The notes under the pieces were generated by a model. It ran no database searches. It saw only the letters and a program-made list of their open reading frames with translations, and had not been told where the DNA came from. Below are positions 1 to 3,836 of a stretch of 5,508 bases of DNA, in pieces. Numbering within the stretch: position 1 is the first letter of the stretch; every line of letters starts with the position of its first letter. A program made the translations under genes and the position numbers. This stretch comes from Bacteroidales bacterium (GTDB lineage: Bacteria; Bacteroidota; Bacteroidia; Bacteroidales; JAAUTT01): positions 1-5,508 of the forward strand of contig JAAUTT010000373.1 in assembly GCA_012031335.1 (NCBI GenBank), read 5' to 3'.

Positions 1-26
1 TTAAATATTGAGGCTGATTTAAAATG

Positions 27-70
27 TTACATTTATGTAAGATTTTTTGCCATTTTTTACATTTATGTAA
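27..70. promoter_or_regulatory. Tandem operator-like palindromes, two copies
   Basis: TTACATTTATGTAA occurs exactly at 27-40 and again at 57-70. Each copy is an inverted repeat (TTACAT, TT, ATGTAA), and each is followed by one base and then ATTTTT. The copies start 30 bp apart, about three helical turns, so two dimers would sit on the same DNA face. Short dyads like this are typical operators of XRE or MarR-type regulators. The regulator and regulated gene are not visible in the window. Confidence 0.45.
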
Positions 71-78
71 TATTTTTG
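46..78 (+). promoter_or_regulatory. Putative Bacteroidota-type promoter overlapping an operator
   Basis: A TTTG at 46-49 is followed 21 nt later by TATTTTTG at 71-78, which fits the TAnnTTTG -7 element of Bacteroidota sigma-A promoters. The spacing is at the long end of the usual range. A 14-bp palindrome (57-70) fills the spacer, so a bound protein would block the polymerase. No convincing gene follows: the transcript would run into the repeat region at 126-504. In AT-rich DNA such matches can occur by chance. Confidence 0.4.
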
Positions 79-125
79 AGTTTTGCGATGATGTTCAATT
101 CAAAATACCAACCCACAGTCGTAAG

Positions 126-178
126 CACATTTGCAAGCCCGCACGAGCCAACGCTCAAACCAAAGGCTTGCAAAAGAG
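126..178 (+). repeat. Stem-loop repeat copy A
   Basis: TTTGCAAGCC (130-139) pairs perfectly with GGCTTGCAAA (165-174) across a 25-nt loop containing GAGCCAACGCTCAAACC. The flanks CACA before and AAGAG after are shared with copy B at 419-469. I have an impression of very similar GCACGAGCCAACGCTCAAAC sequences between genes in other Bacteroidota, but cannot check this here. Function unknown; it could be a REP-like element, an RNA structure or a recombination-related repeat. Confidence 0.6.
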
Positions 179-418
179 CTTCCGCCTTTCCAGCCCACGT
201 AACCGCCTTTCAGGACGGTTTTAGGATTGCCCACGCTCAAAAAAACAAAATAAATTTGTGCTTCGTGGATAGGTTGTGCTGATTGATAAAGATATTGAAA
301 TAACAGCTAAATAATTGAACTTTACACCCAACATTTACCTGCAATGGCATAAACGCTTCTAATTTAAATAGGGAAGATTAAGAAAAAGAGACCGTTAGGG
401 ATGCCCACGCACATTGCA

Positions 419-469
419 CACATTTGCAAATTGAACAAGCCAACCCTCAAACAAAAATTTGCAAAAGAG
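419..469 (+). repeat. Stem-loop repeat copy B
   Basis: TTTGCAAATT (423-432) pairs perfectly with AATTTGCAAA (456-465) across a 23-nt loop containing AAGCCAACCCTCAAAC. The loop closely matches copy A. The inner three stem pairs have changed from GCC/GGC to ATT/AAT on both arms, so pairing is kept while sequence changes. Copy B ends about 35 nt before the phosphatase start codon, so it lies in that gene's 5' leader. Confidence 0.6.
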
Positions 470-504
470 TGCAAAATTTTGCCAGCGCTCAAAACACTGC
501 TAAT

Positions 505-733
505 ATGAAACGACTATTTGCTATTGGAGATATTCACGGTTGTTTTGATTCTCTAAAAGAATTAGTTGATAGTAAAATACAACTGGACAAAAATGATAAG
601 CTTATTTTGTTGGGAGATTATATTGACCGTGGAAATAAGAGCAAAGAGGTTATTGATTACATTAGGATACGGAAAATTGACAGCAATTGAATTGTATTCT
701 AAAAGCTATTCTCAGTTTAATTTTATATATTAA
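505..733 (+). pseudogene. Metallophosphoesterase (PPP family), internally deleted
   Basis: The first ~53 residues match the N-terminus of a bacterial PPP-type serine/threonine phosphatase or diadenosine-tetraphosphatase-like enzyme, a cytosolic dinuclear-metal hydrolase. The metal motif GDIHG lies at residues 8-12 and GDYIDRG at 37-43, giving metal or catalytic residues D9, H11, D38 and R42. After VIDYI the frame runs into IRKIDSN and stops at 690. In the +1 frame, 665-733 encodes GYGKLTAIELYSKSYSQF and a few more residues, which fits the usual family C-terminus (G-x-G-x-L-T-A-hydrophobic-E/D-L). The gene therefore looks like N- and C-terminal ends joined after loss of the middle, including GNHE and the later histidines. 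Families are usually 210-240 residues, so roughly 130-160 codons are missing. The ATG at 505 is chosen because residues encoded upstream from 424 are repeat sequence. Surely inactive. Confidence 0.8.
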
Positions 734-741
734 CTATTCGT

Positions 742-761
742 AATTCGCGAATTCGCGAATT
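742..761. promoter_or_regulatory. 20-bp perfect palindrome, putative operator
   Basis: AATTCGCGAATTCGCGAATT is a perfect palindrome made of two abutting TTCGCGAA units, with a related TTCGTAA unit just before it (737-743). It ends 11 bp before the ATG of the HTH-type gene at 773. A dyad in this position fits an autoregulatory operator for that gene's product, or a site for another repressor. CG-rich steps stand out in the AT-rich surroundings. It could also be a remnant of an intergenic repeat. Confidence 0.45.
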
Positions 762-772
762 GAAATATTAGT

Positions 773-1290
773 ATGAAAAGCATAATGGGATGCGTCCCAA
801 GATATAGTAGTTTATTGAAAATCACAGCCTTAAGCATGATGATTGGTATAATTCCGATTTAGCTCAAGCATTAAAAATCAGTCCATCTGAAATATCAGAG
901 GCATTGAATAGATGCAAGATTGCTGGCTTGATTGATTCTAAAAAGCGAAAAGTCAATATTAATTCCTTCATTGAATTTTTAATCTATGGTCTTAGATATG
1001 TATTTCCTATACAACCAGGTGCAATTGTAAAAGGAATACCGACTGCACATTCTGCATCTCCAATCAAAGAACATATTTCAAGCGGTTCTGATGTTTATGT
1101 TTGGCCAAGTGCTAAAGGAACTCATCGAGGACAAGCCATTGAGCCTCTTTTTAAGTCTATCCCTCAAATAGTGCAAGAAGACAAATTATTCTATGAATTG
1201 CTAGTTATTACTGATACTATTCGGGTAGGAAAAGTCAGAGAAATAAATATTGCTAAAGAAGAACTTGAAAAAAGATTAAAACATGCCTAA
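773..1290 (+). pseudogene. HTH regulator/antitoxin-like partner of a nucleotidyltransferase (frameshifted N-terminus)
   Basis: From 838 to 1290 one frame encodes DDWYNSDLAQALKISPSEIS, then a winged-HTH continuation (EALNRCKIAGLIDSKKRKVN), then a C-terminal domain with FIEFLIYGLRYVFP, GIPTAHSASP, DVYVWPSAKG and HRGQAIEPLF. I recognise this as a family found upstream of AbiEii-like nucleotidyltransferases, probably an antitoxin/repressor; the function is inferred. The only in-frame ATG downstream (904) would remove the HTH. Reading from ATG 773 and restoring one base each near 790 (A), 796-798 (C), 811-813 (T) and 835 (C) gives MKSIMGMRPQDIVVLLKITA followed by LSHDDWYNSDL, a smooth N-terminus of a ~173-residue protein. 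The first five helices of the DNA-binding domain are thus broken as sequenced. The stop overlaps the next gene by 8 bp, indicating an operon. It could be an AbiEi-type antitoxin or a MarR-like regulator. Confidence 0.72.
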
Positions 1291-1975
1291 TACAAATATT
1301 TCGATGCTACAAACAGTAGCAAATGGTTTGGGTAATTTAAAAGACGATATGGTATTTGTAGGGGTGCTGTTGCAGAATTGTACGCAAGTAATCCAGAATT
1401 AACTGATATCAGACCAACGCTTGATGTTGATTGTGTAATTGAAATCCATTCAAAAACTGCTCATGCAAAATTAGAAGATGATTTTAAGAGCTTTAGGTTT
1501 TAAAAATGACACCTCAAAAGGAGCTCCAATTTGCAGATGGGTTTATCAGGACATCTTAGTTGATGTTATGCCTTCCGATTCTGAAGTGCTTGGATTTAGC
1601 AATATATGGTATGACGAAGGAATTGAAAACAAAATTTCAAAAACACTTCCAGATGGAACTGAAATATTTGTATTTCCTCCTGAATATTATTTGGCGGCTA
1701 AAATTGAAGCCCATATAGGACGTGGCGGTAATGATTTACGACAAAGCCATGATTTTGAAGACATCATTTACATTCTGGATAATTGCTCTGAACTACTTGA
1801 AAGTATAAGCAATGCAAATGAAAGTGTAAAAGCATATTTGAAAGAAGAGTGTTCCAAGCTTTTGAAAAATGAAGGATTAACCGAAGGAATAGAAAGTGCT
1901 TTGCCTAATGGTTCAGAAGAAGAAGCTACTGAAATTATCATAGAACTAATTCAAAACATCGTAGATATTGAATAA
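1283..1975 (+). pseudogene. AbiEii-like nucleotidyltransferase (toxin-like), two compensating frameshifts
   Basis: The gene starts at ATG 1283 inside the end of the previous gene. The first frame encodes MPNTNISMLQTVANGLGNLK and then DDMVFVG, and stops at 1402. The adjoining frame continues from 1366 with AVAELYASNPELTDIRPTLD, VDCVIEIHSKTAHAKLEDD, to 1503. The original frame resumes at about 1478 with LRALGFKNDTSKGAPICRWV and runs to 1975. The joined protein (~230 residues) shows the minimal nucleotidyltransferase signature: VFVGGA glycine motif, T-x-DVD metal aspartates and VDVMP third acidic strand. A C-terminal helical part has HDFEDIIYILDNCSELLES. This matches the AbiEii/AbiGii toxin group of type IV toxin-antitoxin systems, proposed to transfer nucleotides to RNA. 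One G is missing from the run at 1361-1364, exactly in the GG motif, and one T is extra at 1482-1485. The stop overlaps the HsdS start. Read error, phase variation or decay could explain the two indels. Confidence 0.75.
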
Positions 1976-2152
1976 TGGAGGACGGTAAACAAACATATAA
2001 ATTACCTGAGGGGTGGAGTTTTGCAACTATTGATGAGCTTATAGATTATAATACAGGTATATTCAAGGATGGCGATTGGGTTGAAAGTAAAGACCAAGAC
2101 CCCTAACGGAGAAGTGAGATTAATACAACTTGCTGACATTGATAATGAATAA
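1975..2152 (+). pseudogene. hsdS: Type I restriction specificity subunit HsdS, N-terminal fragment
   Basis: HsdS carries the target-recognition domains that direct the type I methylase/restriction complex to its DNA sites. Starting at ATG 1975 (TAATG overlap with the upstream stop), the frame encodes KLPEGWSFATIDELIDYNTG, then IFKDGDWVESKDQDP, and stops at 2106. With one C removed from the run at 2100-2103 it continues NGEVRLIQLADIDNE to a stop at 2152. The pattern LP-x-GW, followed by a G-x-F/x-KDGDWV segment and G-x-RLIQLADI, is characteristic of the first target-recognition domain. Only about 59 of the usual 400 or so residues are present. Homology ends within ~15 nt of the 3' end of an antisense group II intron remnant, which probably marks the break. 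No hsdM or hsdR is in the window. The fragment cannot work. Confidence 0.75.
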
Positions 2153-2165
2153 ATCCCAGCATGCA

Positions 2166-2262
2166 GTCGAGTAGACCGCCCTGTCAGTAAAAACTGACCG
2201 GGAGAGCACTTCGATACCTCAGTGACCACCTCTCACACCACCGTACGTACGGGCCTCCACAG
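2166..2262 (-). ncRNA. Group II intron domain V (3' half) and domain VI
   Basis: Read on the minus strand, GTACGTACGGTGGT (2251-2238) resembles the 3' strand of domain V. Its expected 5' partner (a CCGCCGTA-type strand) is absent, replaced by maturase coding sequence. Further on, GTCAGT-TTTT-ACTGAC (2198-2183) forms a perfect 6-bp hairpin flanked by CCC and GGG, fitting domain VI. The end, GGCGGTCTACTCGAC, resembles the 3' terminus of Ll.LtrB-like introns, with the A of CTAC as candidate branch point. Assignment is from memory of consensus structures, not a covariance search. Confidence 0.5.
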
Positions 2263-2264
2263 CC

Positions 2265-2590
2265 CTGTAGCAGTTCATCGAAAGTCATAGGGGTAGTTTT
2301 ACGGGTAACCTCTTTTAACTTGGATTTTAGCTGTTGCCAGCGGCTTTTCTCTACTATTAGCTGGTATTGGCCTTTCACACCTTTTTGGTAGGAAGGCACA
2401 AAACCATAGCCAAGTATTGAGAAGTCAACCGGGCGGCGCAGACCACTTTTATCCCTGTTGATGGGCAATTTCAGTTTATCGCGTAAATAACAATAAACCT
2501 CGTTGCCTGTTTTGCGTGCATCTGTTTTGGTTTTCAGTAAATACTAAAAGCATCGGCGTAACGTAGTACGAGGTTGGTTTTTACGATATA
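2265..2590 (-). pseudogene. ltrA: Group II intron reverse transcriptase/maturase fragment
   Basis: LtrA-type proteins reverse-transcribe intron RNA and help it fold. On the minus strand, 2590-2540 encodes YIVKTNLVLRYADAFSIY, the RT active-site region. The usual YADD is YADA here, so the second catalytic aspartate is lost, most simply by GAT to GCT. A one-base loss near 2537 breaks the frame. It resumes with LKTKTDARKTGNEVYCYLRD, KLKLPINRDKSGLRRPVDFS and ILGYGFVPSYQKGVKGQYQL, and ends in the thumb/X-domain segment KSKLKEVTRKTTPMTFDELL at about 2265. A family member would have a GW-x-NYF motif and roughly 100 more residues there. Instead the frame runs into intron RNA (GGPYVRWCERW). Length is about 108 codons against 400-600 in full proteins. 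A TTG at 2468 opens the longest uninterrupted frame but is not a true start. Confidence 0.78.
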
Positions 2591-2647
2591 ATGAAAATAA
2601 ACCAATTATGGAGATGTTGTGGTGCATTTGAAGGCATTGTACAAACA

Positions 2648-2678
2648 TTTGACAATTCAAAAAAAATAATTATCTTTG
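2648..2678 (+). promoter_or_regulatory. higBA promoter, Bacteroidota consensus
   Basis: TTTG at 2648-2651, a 19-nt spacer, and TATCTTTG at 2671-2678 match the Bacteroidota -33 and -7 (TAnnTTTG) elements. Transcription would start near 2685, about 18 nt before the higB ATG. The palindrome AAGCATGCTT (2699-2708) spans the start codon and could be part of a HigA operator. TTTGAC occurs in both promoter boxes. Confidence 0.7.
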
Positions 2679-2702
2679 ACGTTAGTAATGTAATAAATAA
2701 GC

Positions 2703-2978
2703 ATGCTTGTTTCATTTGGATCAAAGGAAACAGAAAAAATCTGGGATGGATATCGTGTAAAGATAATACCAGTTGAAATACAACAAATTGGACGTAGAAA
2801 GCTTAGAATGATCAATAATGCACAGAATTGGTCTGATTTGAGAATACCTCCATCTAATAGACTTGAAAAATTACAAGGCTCAGATTTTTATAGCATTCGC
2901 ATAAATGATCAGTGGCGAATTATCTTTAAATGGATTGAAAACAATGCACATGATGTTGAAATAATTGATTATCATTAA
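2703..2978 (+). CDS. higB: HigB-type toxin, RelE superfamily mRNA interferase
   Basis: A complete 91-residue protein: MLVSFGSKETEKIWDGYRVK, IIPVEIQQIGRRKLRMINNA, then RIPPSNRLEKLQGSDFYSIR and INDQWRIIFKW, ending VEIIDYH. The R-x-x-KL-x-G, SIRINDQWRI-x-F and terminal DYH motifs are the hallmark of HigB. HigB binds the ribosome and cuts mRNA during translation unless held by HigA. Length fits the family (about 90-95). The ATG at 2703 is preferred because it starts right at the conserved SFGSKETEKIW-like N-terminus and lies 24 nt after a strong promoter. There is no Shine-Dalgarno, as usual in the phylum. HigA begins 13 bp downstream, with the toxin first, the classical higBA order. No frameshift or truncation is seen. 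Codon use resembles that of the neighbouring AT-rich genes. It is the better preserved half of the window's only intact operon. Confidence 0.92.
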   Translation: MLVSFGSKETEKIWDGYRVKIIPVEIQQIGRRKLRMINNAQNWSDLRIPPSNRLEKLQGSDFYSIRINDQWRIIFKWIENNAHDVEIIDYH

Positions 2979-2991
2979 AAAAGGACTTAAT

Positions 2992-3309
2992 ATGGACAGA
3001 CTACCAAATATTCACCCTGGAGAGATTTTATTAGAGGAATTTTTACTCCCTCTTGAAATATCTGCATATAGGTTATCAAAGGACACTGAAATACCACAAA
3101 CCCGGATTTCTCAGATTATTAAAGGAAAAAGAAGGATAACTGCTGATACGGCACTAAGATTATCATCTTATTTCGGGACAACTGCAAAATTTTGGCTTGG
3201 ACTTCAAGATGATTACGATATTGAACAAGAGAAAAAGGATAAGCAAGCCATTTTTTTGAAAATCAAAACAAACGCACCACAACAAGGTATCAAACAAAAT
3301 GTTCTTTAA
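2992..3309 (+). CDS. higA: HigA-type antitoxin, XRE-family DNA-binding protein
   Basis: The 105-residue protein begins MDRLPNIHPGEILLEEFLLP. This HPGEIL-x-EEF signature marks the HigA/VapI branch of XRE regulators. A helix-turn-helix spans about residues 24-62 (SAYRLSKDTEIPQTRISQII then KGKRRITADTALRLSSYFG), with the recognition helix around residues 35-45. FWLGLQDDYDIE follows, as is usual. HigA neutralises HigB by direct binding and represses the higBA promoter. ATG 2992 is chosen over an upstream in-frame ATA-rich extension (2965) because the family begins at M-x-R-x-P-x-IHPGE, and AAGGA lies 6 nt before it. The gap to higB is 13 bp. The last ~15 residues (TNAPQQGIKQNVL) do not look like the usual family tail, and a GC-rich block begins right after the stop. 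The C-terminus may therefore have been replaced at a junction, although the binding domains are intact. Confidence 0.92.
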   Translation: MDRLPNIHPGEILLEEFLLPLEISAYRLSKDTEIPQTRISQIIKGKRRITADTALRLSSYFGTTAKFWLGLQDDYDIEQEKKDKQAIFLKIKTNAPQQGIKQNVL

Positions 3310-3464
3310 GATGGGCCAGGGTTTAACCGTCCGCTCTCGGGCTTATCAACTGGCCGAATTGGTTATATTTAGGCTGATTTCTCTGGCGGCGCCCCGCCCC
3401 GGCACAAACCGGATATCTATAACAAGGGCTGAACGTTACGCCGGGTTTGGGTCTAACCCCCTAC
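3310..3464. other. GC-rich block of unknown nature
   Basis: Base composition shifts sharply here: 33 of 60 bases are G or C at 3361-3420, against 14 of 60 at 3541-3600. GGCGGCGCCCCGCCCCGG at 3384-3401 is the densest part. A plus-strand frame of 60 codons (3299-3481) ends in GFGSNPLPAASL, but its last residues are the translation of a REP-like repeat and its start lies inside higA, so I do not call it a gene. The block starts within a few bases of the higA stop and ends at the left REP-like hairpin. It is probably an imported fragment; the source is not recognised. Confidence 0.4.
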
Positions 3465-3488
3465 CTGCCGCAAGTCTGTGACTTGTGC
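3465..3488 (+). repeat. REP-like hairpin, left copy
   Basis: The 23 nt at 3465-3487 are the exact reverse complement of 3764-3786. Within it, CAAGTC-TGT-GACTTG (3471-3485) forms a hairpin, extended by a G-T and a C-G pair. A run of five C (about 3457-3461) precedes it; the right copy has a matching C run when read on the minus strand. Hairpins like this resemble REP sequences mobilised by Y1 (RAYT) transposases, but no such transposase is in the window. Confidence 0.65.
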
Positions 3489-3762
3489 AATTACGCACAA
3501 AGCCTTTATTTATTGCAAGTTTAGCAAAAATGCAATTGTATTTAAAGCAGAATTTATTATCTTGCACTAAAGCCAAACTGATAAATCTTTATTTAAATTC
3601 GTAAGGATATTCTAGTAGAAAGGTTTAATTGCTGCATGGATAACAAAAGAATATTGATCTATGGTTATGTTTGGCAGGGCAATTGATTATTAAGGAGGTA
3701 AAAGTTTTGTAAAGGTTTTACCATTTTGGAATGATGGATTAATGAAATGTTTGAAGATAAAG
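3489..3762. other. AT-rich segment between inverted REP-like hairpins
   Basis: No gene is supported in these ~274 bases. The best plus-strand frame from an ATG (3636, MDNKRILIYGYVWQGN) stops after 16 codons. A weak stem GGTAAAA/TTTTACC (3697-3703 with 3716-3722) is not followed by a T run and is not a convincing terminator. With its two terminal hairpins the segment has the shape of a small non-autonomous element, such as a REP doublet. Confidence 0.4.
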
Positions 3763-3786
3763 CCACAAGTCACAGACTTGCGGCAG
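3763..3786 (-). repeat. REP-like hairpin, right copy
   Basis: Exact inverted copy (23/23) of 3465-3487. CCACAAGTC-ACA-GACTTGCGG (3763-3783) folds as a 9-bp stem with one A-C opposition, which becomes a G-T pair on the minus strand. The two copies therefore face each other in opposite orientation, like a REP doublet. GGGGG follows at 3788-3792, mirroring the C run outside the left copy. Confidence 0.65.
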
Positions 3787-3820
3787 TGGGGGCATTTGAG
3801 GTTTTAGGTGATTTTAATTA

Positions 3821-3836
3821 GGGTCTGCTGATTAAG
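3821..3836 (+). repeat. IS left terminal inverted repeat
   Basis: GGGTCTGCTGATTAA matches the opposite end (5417-5432) imperfectly. It contains the transposase stop codon (3832-3834), so the coding sequence reaches into the terminal repeat. Confidence 0.55.

Larger units (their letters stand above)
79..504. other. Non-coding region carrying diverged repeats
   Basis: No real gene is visible here. Open frames on the plus strand simply read through the repeats. The segment holds repeat copy A (126-178 plus its downstream arm to about 240), an AT-rich stretch without recognised structure (about 245-380), and copy B (about 381-500), which abuts the phosphatase start codon at 505. A short module, ACGGTTTTAGGATTGCCCAC at 217-236, follows the hairpin of copy A. 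A related one (ACCGTTAGGGATGCCCACGC, about 391-410) precedes the hairpin of copy B, so the modules may alternate along the DNA. Confidence 0.5.
2166..2590 (-). mobile_element. Degenerate group II intron remnant
   Basis: The minus strand carries, in order, the catalytic and maturase part of an intron-encoded reverse transcriptase (2590 to about 2265) and the 3' end of the intron RNA (about 2262-2166). Everything 5' of the RT active site is missing: ribozyme domains I-III and the first RT motifs. A further internal deletion joins the maturase segment directly to the 3' half of domain V. The element can neither splice nor move. The 5' edge is set at 2590 because recognisable RT coding sequence (YIVKTNLVLRYADA) begins there. 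The 3' edge near 2166 is set by comparison with the CTAC-x-C-AC style ends of known introns and is uncertain by some bases. Confidence 0.7.

Noticed and set aside
24..282. Two overlapping plus-strand frames of 66 and 68 codons
   Set aside because: They read straight through operator palindromes and the stem-loop repeat; no protein family features, and one needs a TTG start.
2183..2198. GTCAGT/ACTGAC hairpin as a rho-independent terminator after hsdS
   Set aside because: It is better explained as the tip of intron domain VI on the minus strand; no T run follows on the plus strand.
2591..2776. 61-codon plus-strand frame overlapping the higB promoter and start
   Set aside because: It contains the promoter boxes and runs out of frame into higB; composition and context indicate a shadow.
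3299..3481. 60-codon frame starting inside higA and ending in NPLPAASL
   Set aside because: Its end is a translation of the left REP-like hairpin and its start lies in higA; no recognisable domain.
3742..3807. Short frames through the right REP-like hairpin (for example KPQVTDLRQWGHLRF)
   Set aside because: They only exist because the hairpin is open in these frames; no start context or homology.
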